The notes under the pieces were generated by a model. The model searched no databases. It saw nothing but the letters and a program-made list of their open reading frames with translations, and was not told where the DNA came from. A DNA stretch of 64,000 bases, taken from Pleurostoma richardsiae. Taxonomy: Eukaryota > Ascomycota > Sordariomycetes > Calosphaeriales > Pleurostomataceae. Position numbers and translations under genes: made by a program. Where the stretch lies: positions 310,001-374,000 of the forward strand of contig JANBVO010000035.1 of the NCBI GenBank assembly GCA_030052745.1, read 5' to 3'. This document shows, piece after piece, positions 44,381-55,800 of the stretch (positions are counted from its first letter, which is position 1; the number at the start of each line of letters is the position of its first letter).

Positions 44381-45849
44381 GAGATACTGTTGCCGAGGAC
44401 TCGTCTTTGCAGTTTAGGAAGAGGTAACGCAGTTGATATTGTCTCGTGGGCGCTCATTGAGCGGCCGCTGGCTTGTTCTTATACAACTGTCCGGTCACCA
44501 TTCCAGGTTTGTGATGTACAAGGACTGTCAAAAATCTCATTGGAATCACTAGCAAGCACACGCTGTGATCGGCAGTGTCATATAACGTCGACGTTCCTTT
44601 CTTGGGTGTGCGTTAAGACGTCTGGCTACAGTCGGCATTTCTTATGCAAGGTGGTCTGCCGGGAAGGAAGAGCCGCAAGGAGTCAAAGCCGGAGAAAGTG
44701 ACATCATGTTTCCGTCAAACTGCTGCCGGGAACTGTAACCTCCGAGTGTACATAGACTACAGTATGGTCCAGACAGGGGAGGTCCTCTTATTATCGACCG
44801 AGTAGCAGGTCCTGTGGGCTGGCAGTTGTACCTTGAACGTCCGGCCGGAGCAGTTGCCCGGCCCACCCTCAGCCTTGAACTCGTCGGCATCCAACCTGGA
44901 AGGTTGTGTGTTGTTGCATAAGTTCTTGCGCATGGTCGATCGTGATCATCGGAGGTGCCATTACGATAGATTCAGAGGCTTGATTCACTAATATGATATT
45001 ATGCGAATCGTCAGCGACGCAGGGATAGAGTTTCCACTATTTGGATATTCTACTAATAACGGGACGACTTTAGTTCAGTTCGGATAGGTAAAATGAAAGT
45101 AACCCGACTCTTATATCCTTATCGGGGTGAAGGGGTCTCACAGGCTCCGGGATTCGGGAAACTTCACTGCCTCACATGAGCCACCCAGAAGCGATGGCTA
45201 CCTAGCTTACGATAATCAAGAGGTGTTTTGACGGTAGTGAAATCAGAGTTTGCGTAACTAACAACATGAGTAAAGCGGACTCGGCGACTCGCGAAGGAAA
45301 CCTATATGCTGTTAGTGACTTTCGCCGAGTGCTAGACCACTGAACTGATGCTTTCCGAGACTCGATTCCCCAGGCGACTTCTTCTGAAGATCATTGTGAC
45401 TCTCAGCGTCGAGGGCTATTTTCATACCGCGGAGCTTCACTCGAGATCGCAAAAAGCTCATGTGCTACTCACCGCCAGCGCTGTTACCATAAAGTGAACA
45501 CGTATGGCCGTGATGAGCGTACTTGAGTTTCAGCTGCTGGTCAGCTTCCCTCCAGAAGCTGGGATGAGGTCAAATTCCCTTTCCTTGCAATTGTCTTCAT
45601 ATATGTCCAGAGTCATGTACCTGAATTCACCAGCTGCCATCAAGGTGACTTTGCTGTGACTGTGTCCAGAACTTGGGATCGAGGCCGGTGAATAGGGTGC
45701 GACTTCACCGGTACTTTTCGTCTTGAGTTCGTCCAGAGCAGAGATACCGTACAAAGTAGCTGCCAGACATAGTGAAGTAGCAGAGCGTGTCTTAATGGTC
45801 GACAGCGCTTCACCAAGCAGCCCTCTCGGCGCTGGTATCCCAGTCGGAC
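44381..45849. other. gene-poor region
   Basis: Mixed composition, with a second moderately AT-rich patch around 44940-45140. A 176-codon minus-strand frame (45530-46060) crosses the TATA box and leader of the plus-strand gene to the right and shows no domain; I treat it as a shadow. Confidence 0.45.
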
Positions 45850-45856
45850 TATAAAT
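45850..45856 (+). promoter_or_regulatory. TATA box for the orphan gene
   Basis: TATAAAT stands about 490 nt before the ATG at 46342. About 30-40 nt downstream the sequence becomes a C/A/T-rich leader (CACCACACACTCTCAGC), typical of a fungal transcription start. Confidence 0.55.
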
Positions 45857-45950
45857 GCAGCTGAGTGTTCGAGTGCATTCGTAGAAGCCGCACCACACAC
45901 TCTCAGCATCCAGCGAGCAAGCACCTCTCCTCACTAAGCTTGACCTCGTA

Positions 45951-46190
45951 CTCCAAGAATCACCGCCCTTGGGAGAGTTCATCAAGCAGCAACCCTCATC
46001 AAGCCGGCTGATTTCCCACCTCTTGACCTCCCACTTCTTGATTTCCACTCCAAGCATCATCGCGCTTGCGAGAATTCAGCGCCCAGAGACTCTCATCAAG
46101 CAACTTGGCGTTACTTTGAGCATCATCGCTTGACCTCCCACCCGAGTATCACAACGGCCGGGAGGGATCAGCAAGCAGAGACTCTCGTCA
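45951..46190 (+). repeat. degenerate tandem repeat (about 95 nt) in the leader
   Basis: The 31-mers at 45951-45981 and 46048-46078 match at 26 of 31 positions (CTCCAAG.ATCA.CGC.CTTG pattern), 97 nt apart. A weaker third copy lies near 46141-46170. The motif AGAGACTCTC is repeated at about 46085 and 46177. CTTGACCTC recurs before each unit. Confidence 0.65.
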
Positions 46191-46341
46191 ACCAACTCGA
46201 TCTCCAACCTCAACTATCGTCGCGAGGGACAACATCGCCGTCGGGCTTCTTCAACCTCACAACGCGAACTGCTCTCCGCGAGCATCAGCATCATCGTATC
46301 CTTCTGTCTTCGACGTAACAGCCTCGACAAAAACCGCCAAG

Positions 46342-47898
46342 ATGAGCGACGAGTTTAACCTCGAGGAGAACACTTCCGTTCCGACTTTCCGTGCGGGCCT
46401 CGACCCCTCGATCCTCGCTGCTGCCCCAGTGCCCTCGACATCCGTCAACGGAATCAACCAGCCGGGTGTCGGAAACACCCGTTCTGGCAACGCGACAGCT
46501 GCCGACTTGTTTGGCTCTGCCGGCGGCAACGTCAATAATCGTGCGGCTGCGGCCTTACCGAACACTGCAGTTCCCGGTCTCTCCAATCTTCAGAACATCC
46601 GCGGCATCCAGCGTGACAGTCTTGGTAGAAACATCGGCGGCAGCATCGGCGGCAACATGGGAGCCTCAGTCGCTGGCCTCGCGGGTCCTGGTGGCTTCCG
46701 GCCGATCAACAACGCGGGCAACGCCAGCATCGGCGCCAACCCTAGCCGCTCCTCGAACAGATCCGCCTATCCAGAATTCTCCTCCGATTTGAACATGCTC
46801 ATCCCTCCCGGCGTCGCCAACGGCATGGACAACAACATCGGCACGGGCCAAAACAACAGCACCCCCGGTGGTGCTGTCCCAGGCAACCCCGCGCGCGGCC
46901 GACGCATCCAGTCGCTTCCCCGGAGCGGTTCGCGACGTGCCGCCAACCTTGCCCCAAGGCCCTCGAACCTGTTTCTCGCCAAAGCCGCTCTGAATCCCCT
47001 GATTCTACCTGGTGCATTCGGTGCCGCTCAGGGTGCCAACGTCTTCGGCCCCGCGGCGATGGACGTCGATGCTGTTGCCGGTGGCGGCGTCGGCGAGGGA
47101 CAGTCACAGTCAGCGGCGTCGCTAGCGATCCAGTTACCCCGTGTCGAGGTCCCTCCCGTCGATAACCCAGTTGCCGCCGGAGTCGAGGGCGAAAACCTCT
47201 TTGGTCCTGCGTTTGACTGGGCCGATTTGATAGACGATGACGGCGGCAACGGCAACACGTCCATCCAGCCAGCTGCCCCAGCGGCCCCAGCTCCCCCAAA
47301 TGCTCCTCTTCTCTCTCACGCAGTTCTCCCTGCTGCTGTTGCTGCTGCACCGGTCGCATCCGTACCCCTTGTCGTGCCCGTCGCGCCTGTCCCCCTTGTC
47401 GCGCCTGTCGCCCCCATCGCCCCCTTCGCGCCTGTCCCCCCCTACCGCACGACCGCCGAGATCCTTCAGCTCGGCGCCGCCGACGTTGGTCCCCCCGTCA
47501 TCGGCACGCTGCGCCCCGCGGGCTTCCTGCCCATCACGGCTAACGAGTGCGTCTTTCTCCGCGAGGACCAGCTAAAGCACTACACCAACGCGGAGCTCTC
47601 CATCCTGCAGGCCGACCTGCGGGTGCTGGTGGACAACGTTAACTACCAGGCGGCGCAGCCGGCCCGGCTGCTGGTCGAGGCGTACATCAAGCGCCGCCGG
47701 CAGCTGGCAAACAACCGCAACGCGGAGCGCTCGCGCCGCAAGTTCCGCGCCGAGCTGGCGCACTGGCGCGCCGTGGCGATCGAGTATGGCGCTCCTGACG
47801 TCGACTTCCAGTACCAAGGCCAAGACCAGGGACAGGGACAGGGACAGGGCCCGGGCCAGGACCAAGGTCAGTATCTGGACCAGGGTCAGATGCAGTGA
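46342..47898 (+). CDS. orphan low-complexity protein with basic C-terminal helix
   Basis: A single exon of 518 aa; no family recognised. Residues 1-200 are Asn/Gly/Ser-rich (IGGSIGGNMGASVAGLAG), and residues 310-365 are an Ala/Pro/Val repeat (VAPVPLVAPVAPIAPFAP). An ordered part begins near residue 370: YRTTAEILQLGAADVGPP, then LREDQLKHYTNAELSILQADLRVLVDNVNY. It is followed by a basic helix LANNRNAERSRRKFRAEL that resembles the DNA-contacting part of a bZIP but lacks the full N..AA..SR pattern and any leucine zipper. The end is a Gln/Gly/Asp array (QGQDQGQGQGQGPGQDQGQ). The gene has its own TATA box and a long repeat-bearing leader and is flanked by gene-poor, partly AT-rich sequence. A nuclear, nucleic-acid-binding role is only a guess. 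Confidence 0.65.
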   Translation: MSDEFNLEENTSVPTFRAGLDPSILAAAPVPSTSVNGINQPGVGNTRSGNATAADLFGSAGGNVNNRAAAALPNTAVPGLSNLQNIRGIQRDSLGRNIGGSIGGNMGASVAGLAGPGGFRPINNAGNASIGANPSRSSNRSAYPEFSSDLNMLIPPGVANGMDNNIGTGQNNSTPGGAVPGNPARGRRIQSLPRSGSRRAANLAPRPSNLFLAKAALNPLILPGAFGAAQGANVFGPAAMDVDAVAGGGVGEGQSQSAASLAIQLPRVEVPPVDNPVAAGVEGENLFGPAFDWADLIDDDGGNGNTSIQPAAPAAPAPPNAPLLSHAVLPAAVAAAPVASVPLVVPVAPVPLVAPVAPIAPFAPVPPYRTTAEILQLGAADVGPPVIGTLRPAGFLPITANECVFLREDQLKHYTNAELSILQADLRVLVDNVNYQAAQPARLLVEAYIKRRRQLANNRNAERSRRKFRAELAHWRAVAIEYGAPDVDFQYQGQDQGQGQGQGPGQDQGQYLDQGQMQ

Positions 47899-49993
47899 GT
47901 GGTAGTGGAGGATGCTCCGGCAATGCCCTTTGCCTCCTTCTCGGTGGTTTTCGCACGGATTCTCAAGGATGGGGAAGTCTTTGCTTAGATCACTGTGGTG
48001 ATCTTGCACAAACCCACGGTTGTGTGGGGAGGCTCTGGACTAGGGCCGATTTGGTGGAGGATACTAGTCGACGTTGCTGCTTTCTTCTCGATGATATTTT
48101 GCCAGGTTTTCTAAGGATAGGCATGGCTATCCGGATCATCTTGATGATACTGCATGGGTTCAAGACCCATAAGGATATCCTTGGCCAGGATCCATATTCT
48201 GGGGATACCCGGCACCGTTTTTGCTTCCTTTGATGATTTTGCATGGATCCCTAGGCATAGGGAGGAGACCATTGCAACGGCCAAGGTGGCTGCTTTCTTC
48301 CGGCGTCGATACTGGCTCTTGACTACTCTGATGCGACGGCCGAGATACCCATGATTATGCGCGATGGTTTGGCTTGCAGAATTCCGGGCCTGGAGGCTTC
48401 AGCCCTCGTCTGCCTTGATTCTCCACGGATATGGATAGGCCCGAAGGCATCTCTACATACATAGAGAATTGACTATCTTTGCAACAATATCAGCTCCTGT
48501 GATGTTTGCATGCGTGTTGCCTAACTTACTACGTCATCTTGGTGCGGCTACATTGCTCCTGCACGACCTGGGAAAGTCGGCCTTTGGTGATGTCGACGGG
48601 GCGTGGACGTGAGAACACCCCAAGTCAAATAAAGTACAAGACAAGACAAACAGAGTAACGATGTTCTTATAATAAGAAAAGAAGGAGAAGGAAGATAGAA
48701 GCTGGAGATATCTGCACTTGGAGAAGCTGGAAGTGGACTGGAAGTGGAAGAGGTAGGAGATCTGAAGTCGGCGTGAGCGTGGAGAGGAGGAGGACGAGGA
48801 AGAAAAGTAAGGTGCTGGGGTGCCGGCGCTTCAAATACCGACCCGGTATTGTAGTGAATGGAGGGGCCAAGGTATTGCGCGCACAGAAAAACGCGCCTCT
48901 GTTGTCAAAATTATTCACTGTCGATTGTCCTCACTGCGTGATGAGTGCCTAATCCCATCGCTGAGAGACACCTGAGGGGCAAGGTGAGCGGTTTGTGATG
49001 TTCGGCTAAAAATCGGAGGGCGATTCAGACTAAGACGAAAGTCGCCGTAGTCGTCTGTTCTCTCAACGGGATAGAGCTGTGTATGCATACTGAATACAGT
49101 GTTGCTCTCTCTCAGTGCCTCACCAGCATCGGGCACCAGTAGCACACACACAGGACCACAGAGAGTGAAGAGATAGTTCGTAGTGTATTTGACAAAGATG
49201 CGGTATCTGGAAAATAGCCAAAAAGTTTCTTTGTAGGGCTGTCAGTCAGTTGAAAGACATAGGTAACGCCTCACCGGCCTTCATCTTGTCGTTGCCAGTG
49301 CTCAGCTGCAGGGGCAGGGCATCGGCCCAGCACGATTTCCTGAGCGACGAAGCGGACCTCCACATTCAATTCTTACCATTTCGAAACAGAACGAGGGAGA
49401 CAATACCAGGAAGGGGAATAGAATCGATGTCTCCAGGCGGCTTATGCTCAGGAAAGCAGCTGAATCTCCTGTGTGCATGTGGTTTGTAGCATGGTTGGAA
49501 GACCGACGTCGTCTCCCGCAAGCGCCGCCTGGGAAGCTCTTATCTTATCTACGCCCAATAGAGTACGAAGGATACAGCCTCAGAACGAAGTATGATCCAC
49601 AGCTTACCAGACCTTGACCGCGATACCAGCTATCCGGCCTTGGCAAGGCGTTCGCAAGAAGAAAAGAGCAGGGAGTGAGTCTCTCAGGGTCATCAGTGTG
49701 AGGGATAATGGACTAGAAGAAGGAGGAAGAAATACACCCGCGAGGTTAAAGAAATCGGTCGAGTTCGGCCTGGACTCGAGATATCTCAAAACAGACTCTC
49801 GGCAACCGCAGGGCTACAGGCGGAACAAGCAGAACACAACAGAACTCTTGAGTAAACAAGTGTATTGTGAATAAGAAAGGAGAAGGCAGCCTGACCTTCC
49901 ATCATACTCTAATCCCACAGACTCAAAGAAACGCCCCCATCCCATCTCCCCCGTCTGGGTATCTCCAGCACAAGCAACACATAAACCACTCCT
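47899..49993. other. gene-poor region
   Basis: This holds the 3' flank of the orphan gene and the 3' flank of guanine deaminase. Nothing between them has domain content. A GA-rich (plus strand) tract lies at 48670-48810. Confidence 0.5.
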
Positions 49994-51489
49994 CTACTTC
50001 CTCTCATGCACCAGCCGCCCCTTGACCCAGACCTTCCTCGTGTTCCTGTCATCACCGTTATACAACCACTTGGCCACCCTGTCCTCCCAGCTCTCCCACC
50101 CAAACACGTCCACGTTCGTGTCCTCCCCGTCCACCAGGCCCCCGTCGCCCGCGATGTGCCCCAGCGCCACCAGCTGCGCGTCCCACTCCATGCCCACCTC
50201 GAACCCGCCCAGCCTGCCGCCCATCCCCACGACCCTCGCGCCCCCCCTCGTCGCGAGGTGCAGCACCTCCTCCGCGCTCAGCTTGGCCGCCTCGTCGCCC
50301 CCCATCGCCACGTGCCGGCTCACCAGGCTCGCCAGCCGCGCCGCCTCCAGCACGCTCGGGCTGTACCCGCCGCTCATGTCCGTCCCCAGCCCCACGTCGA
50401 TGCCCTTGCCCAGCAGCCACCGCACCCGCGCCGCCCCGCTCGTGATGGCGCTGTTGCTGCACGGGCAGTGGCTGACCTTGGCGCCCCGCCGCCGGATCAG
50501 CTCCGCCTCCGCCTCCTCCAGGTGGATCGCGTGCGCCAGGATCGTCTTGTCCGTCAGCAGCCCGAAGGCGTCGTACACGCCCGCGTACGTGTCCGCCACC
50601 GACGGGAAGAGCTCCCGCACCAGCGTGACCTCGCCGCGGTTCTCGCTGATGTGCGTCTGCACCGGCAGGCCCGTCTCGGCGTGCAGGTCGCCCAGGGAGC
50701 GCATCAGCTCCGCCGAGCAGCTGGGCGCGAACCGCGGCGTGAGCACGGGCCGCACGATGTCGCCGGACGGGTCGATCTTGGCGATGTGCGCGATCGAGGC
50801 CCGGGTGGCCGCGATGGCCGCGGCGGGCGACTCGTCGCGGTACCAGGAGGGGCTGAGCTGGTCCATGCAGACCCGGCCGACGAGGGCGCGCTGGCCCGCG
50901 GCGAGGCACAGGTCGGCGAGCAGGTTGGTGGAGGGCACATCGACGGTGGCATAGTAGGCGGCGGTGGTGGTGCCGTGGGCGAGAGTCTTGCGGATGCACC
51001 GGCCGTAGACGGCGTGGGCCTTGTCGATGTCCTTGAGGGAGGCCTCGAGCGGGAACGTGTACTTGTTCAGCCAATCCAGAAGTGTCGACTTGCCGAATAT
51101 GCCGACGTTGGGGTACTGGCTGGCGTGGAGGTGCGTATCTGCGGGTGCGAGGGTCAGCGATAGGCATTATGATCAATCTATGCCCTCCTCTCCTATAGGC
51201 GTGATACAAGTTCACCAGCCATGGGAGCGTAAGGGGGCTCGTCCTTACCAATGAAGCCAGGGAAGAAGAACTGGCCATCTTTGCAGGCGCTGACGGTGAC
51301 CTCGGCAGCGGCCCAGCCCAGCTTGGGATAGAGCACATCCTCGGCCTTCTTCTGGTCGCAATCCTTCTCGATCGCCACGATCTTCCCGTTCTCATCCACG
51401 CAAAGAGCCGTGTCGTGCAGATACTCCAGCTCGTCCAGGGAGATGCTGTGGATGAAGGTGCCGAGGAACAGCTGCTTCTGGCCTGCCAT
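49994..51489 (-). CDS. GUD1: guanine deaminase
   Basis: CDS complement(join(49994..51138,51249..51489)), 461 aa. It is a cytosolic zinc amidohydrolase converting guanine to xanthine in purine salvage and catabolism. The metal site opens with FPGFIDTHLHASQYPN (His83, His85; the intron falls inside the FID codon). LPVQTHISENRGEV, ILAHAIHLEEAE, VSHCPCSNS and GLGTDMSGGYSPSVLEA supply the remaining ligands and substrate contacts. LLDWLNKYTFPLEA is also family-typical. The intron of 110 nt ends CCCGCAG. Third codon positions are almost all G or C, which creates long false frames on both strands. The length is normal for the family. Confidence 0.95.
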
Positions 51490-52829
51490 GACTGAGACAG
51501 ATCTCGCAGCAGGCAGCGTAGCACAGGAGGATGGCGGAATATCGAAATTCAGGGGAGTCCTGAAGTGTACGCGCGACCCTGACGCTATGAACGAAGAATC
51601 AAGCTTGACGGTCCAGGCAAGAAGATAGCTGAATTGACGATTCCAGGCAGGCCTTCTTGAACCAAGGATGGATGATCGTGTGCCTCTTTAAATATCTCGG
51701 CAAAACGAGGCTCCTCGGATTGCCTGACGTATCTTAACGTATTCTAGTGCCTCAGTCAACAAACGGAACAAGGTACACGGCAAAGACGCAAAGACAACCC
51801 ACAAGTTACGTGACAGAGCAAAAAGCTGCAGTGGCTTCCCTCGTACAGGTCCACAACACAAGCAAGCGAAGCAGTCGCAATCAGCAGCAGCACAACCGTA
51901 CGCCGGAAACAGACACAGACCGGAGGACAATCCGAGGCGAAAAGAGGACAACAACAATATATAGACAGAATACCTGGTATATACGTTGAAAATGTCTCAG
52001 CTACGCCATTTATTTCCCCCACGACTTTCTTCTTCCGTCTCAGTAGGGCTGCCCTACCCCCCGGTTAGCGCCAGCCCGACTGCGTGTCTGCTCGCGCGCT
52101 ATTCGCCGCCTCAACACCCGGCGCGAGCGGCCGCCGCTTGTCTCCTACGGCCTCCGCCGGGAGCCGCGCCGGCACTTACCTTGGGGTCTCCCAGAGTCCC
52201 AGGTTTCCCCCCCTCGCTAGCGCCGCCATCCGTCGCTTCTTCAGCGCGGGTCCCCGGGGTGAGGATCCCGGTGACGGGAAGGAGACGTGGTATCACAGCA
52301 ACACTGTACCAGCCGGAAAAGACGAGGCAATCGAGAGCACACCTTCGGTGTCACCGAACTGCTGGTCATTGCTGTTGGCTTTCGAGACCGCGTGCACATG
52401 TAGCACGCTTTCTGAGTAAGTACACTACCTAGGGACCTAATACTCGGCGATTGTGCGGTTCATTTGCTGTTGCGCGGGTACGCAAGAAGCGAGCAAAACA
52501 CAGCGCGCGGAATTCTAAATAAAGCGCCGATGGTAACAAAAACTTTACAGGAGAAGGTACGGGAACTTGATCTCTATTATTGACGACATCTCCTATCTCT
52601 AGTAGTAGCCCATGCTGTTCCACGACTCGGCGGAGCCAGCTTCTCCATGATCTCTTCTACTCTTCCACCTCCTCTATATGTAGGACTTCGCAACCAAGCC
52701 CCGCGGCTAATTCTACTAGGAACACAACTCAACGAACACAACTGCTGGCTCCCCCTGTATGTTTCAACTAAGATGAAATGGGCCAGAACCCCCATGATTG
52801 TACATAGAACATACTATCACATCTCGCAC
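51490..52829. other. intergenic, deaminase promoter and FAS2 3' flank
   Basis: No gene supported. A 148-codon plus frame (51986-52432) is Pro/Ala/Arg-rich without domains. Confidence 0.5.
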
Positions 52830-55800
52830 TTAGAAGTTGGCAATGGCAATGGCGATGGCCTGCGTGTCCGAGTGGGAGATGGACACAGTGATCTCCTTGA
52901 GACCAGCCTTCTTCGCCTCAGCCGCGGCGTCACCATGGAGCTGCGCACCAATAGTCAGCAAATGTCATTTATCCGGAATGACGCGGTGAGGACTGGGAAC
53001 TTACATGAACAATGGGAGCGCCATGCTCGTTCTTGAGGATCTCAATCTCCTTCAGCGGCGCGCCCGCGCCTTTGCTGGCGACACCCAGGCTCTTGAAGAC
53101 GGCCTCCTTCGCGCTCCACCGGCCGGCGAACGAGCTCTGCGGCGACGGGCTCTTGCTGCAGTACTCGATCTCGCTCGGAGTGAAGTTGCGCTCGACGAAG
53201 TTCGGGTTCTCGATGTTGATGGCGGCGATGTCCTCAACATCGACGCCAACCTTGTTGTTCTTCGTCCCGACTCGGTGGGCCAGCTGTTCGACAATCTCCA
53301 GGGTGGACTTGGCCTTGCTTCCGGGGACCACCTTCTCTGACAGCTTCATGAAGTCAGTGGGGTACTTGAGCTCAACCGTCTTCTTGTCCTCAGACACGCG
53401 GGCATCCGGGTTCAAGAGGACCTCGTTGAGCTGCTCGTCGGTGTACGGAGAGTGCGACTTGGCGACAAAGAGAGTGTTGTTGATCATGCCATTGTGGAAG
53501 AAGCGGTATGCCTTCTTCTGGCGAGCCTCCACCTTGGCGCAGTACTCGGAGTAGGTCTGCTCATCGAGCGTCGCAAACAGGTACTTGGGATGGACGCCGA
53601 TGGCCTGGGCTCCCTTCTGGCCGAAACCGAAGGATGTAACGGAGAAGGCCTTGATGCCGTCCGTCTGGATGCTCCGGCTAGGATAGACGATGAGGTCGAA
53701 CTGCTCCATCACCTTGTCGACATTGTCGGCATTGCGGTTACCAGGGACCAAGCCGGTGTTCAAGACCTGCAGGCATCCGTTCATCATCCATGCACCGGCA
53801 GCACCCTTCGGGTGACCAGTGAGGTACTTCTGGAAAATACCGAGGACTGCATTGCCCTTCTTGCGGCCCAGGTGCTGAAGCTGCTGGCAGATGACCTGGG
53901 ACTCGTTCTTGTCGTTGGCCTTGGTGGACGTGCCATGGAAGGAGGCGACGTCAAGATCATCAATAGTAAGACCCCAGGTCGCCAAGGCACCACGGAGCGG
54001 GGCAATGCTGGAATCATTCTTCCAGAAGTTGTTGCCCAAGCTGCGGAGGACCTCCTTCTCTTGCCTCAAGGCCTCCTTCTCGACGTGATAGGCACGATCG
54101 GCAGCATAGGTCTTCTCATCGAAGTCCTCGCCCTGGGACTTCATAGCCTCAACCTCTTCGGCCAGGTACTCGAGTTCAGACTCCTTCCACTGCCTGATCT
54201 GCCTCTTGCGCAGGTCGATCTGGCGTCGCCTGTACTTGAGATCCAGAAGTGGCGACGGGAACTTGCCCGCATTCTCGCGAGCAGTAGTCAAGACACCCTT
54301 TCCGGGAGCAGGGACTGACCGACCGATCTTGTCTGATGCCGTGGTTGTCAGGGCAAGAACACCGTGGATCGGAACTCCCATTTCCAGGGCAAGCTTTGCG
54401 GTCATGATGACCTGGATACCACAGCCTTGGGACTCCATGAATCCGTTTCTGGTGGTGGTTGTAGGGCGCGACATCTCCTTGGGGGTCCGACCATGCGCGA
54501 ACTCGTCGACAGCGTTGCTCGTCGCTTTCATGTTGGCAAACTCGTATGAGCCTTCCTCGCCGAAGTCGTCGAAACCACCAACGAGGCAGACGCGGGCCTT
54601 GCCTTCCATGATGGTCTCATAGCCGATATCGACGGATTCCACAGCCGTTGCGCAAGCACCAACGGGAGTCTTGATTGGGCCAGATGAGGAGATCATCAAC
54701 ATGTTCACCCAGGCGCTCATCGTGTTGATGAAAGACTCTTGGAGAATGTCGTTCTGCAGTGGCTTGTCCAAGAACCGAGCACGGTGCATGCCACGCAGCG
54801 CAGTTGCACCACCCATGCCGGAGCCAATGCAATTACCGACTTCAGACACGTGAACATACTTGTAGAATTCATAGGGGTCGGTGATACCGGAAGAGAGCAG
54901 TGCTTCAGCCGTGGAAACAAGGACGAAGAGGGCGACAGGATCCACTTGCGAGATGATGTCCTCGGGAACACCATAACGCTTAGCGTCCCAGCCGGTAGGA
55001 ACCTGGCCGGCGACAAGCCGGTCGAAACGAAGAGCCTTCGGAATCCAGAGCGTAGCGCCCTTCTTGAGGCGAACGGTGTACTCACCACTCTCAGGAATCT
55101 CAAAGATCTCGACCTTGTCACTGTGCTCGCGCTTAAACTCCTCAGCAGTTTCCCTGGATGCCTCAAACGGCTCGAGATCCTCGCCAATGACGACTTCCTG
55201 TAGGAGCTGCTTCTTGTTGGGGTCATAGCCATCGAACAGCTCGGGCTCGATGAGCCGGATGCCAGAATGTTCGAGAATGAACTTCTCGTACTTCTGCTTA
55301 ACGTCCTTGTCATCGACGGGGTCACCTGTCTTGGCGTCAACCCAGCCGGAGTAGGGCTTGCCCTTAATGGGACCGTTGTGGTTCTTGATCAGGCCCATGA
55401 TCCAGGCCATTTCCACGCAACCCTCAAGGGAGAATTCGCCATAAGCCTCCATCTCCCAGCGCGTACGCGAGTTACCCCAAGGTCCGACTTCCGCGAAACC
55501 GGTGACGACGACAACCTTCTCTAGGTCAACCATGCCCTTCAGGTTCTCGTTGAGAGGCGCAATGTCGGCCTTCCAGTCTGGCAGATTCGGGAACTCGAAC
55601 TTGATGTTGGCCCGAGGCTCGATGACCTTCTTCTTGTACAGTACAGCAGAGTCCTCGCCATTGATGATCTTCTCCTCGATAGCCTTCTCCTTGGTTACGG
55701 CCTTGCGAACCTCGCTCGTATCCATGATATCCTTGCGGAGCTTCGTCATGGTATCATTCAAGTTGGGAATGAACTGCAGACCGCCGTTCAAATCTGCGAA

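Noticed and set aside
45530-46060. 176-codon minus-strand frame
   Set aside because: Crosses the TATA box and repeated leader of the plus-strand orphan gene and contains no domain.
50006-51163. 385-codon plus-strand frame antisense to guanine deaminase, and a 488-codon frame in another minus frame (50058-51524)
   Set aside because: Both arise from extreme G/C third positions of the deaminase gene. They are Arg/Pro/Gly/Ala-rich with no domain, while the deaminase frame has all catalytic motifs.
53452-54318. 288-codon plus-strand frame inside FAS2
   Set aside because: Antisense shadow of the ketosynthase region; Leu/Val/Asp-rich mirror of the real codons, no domain.
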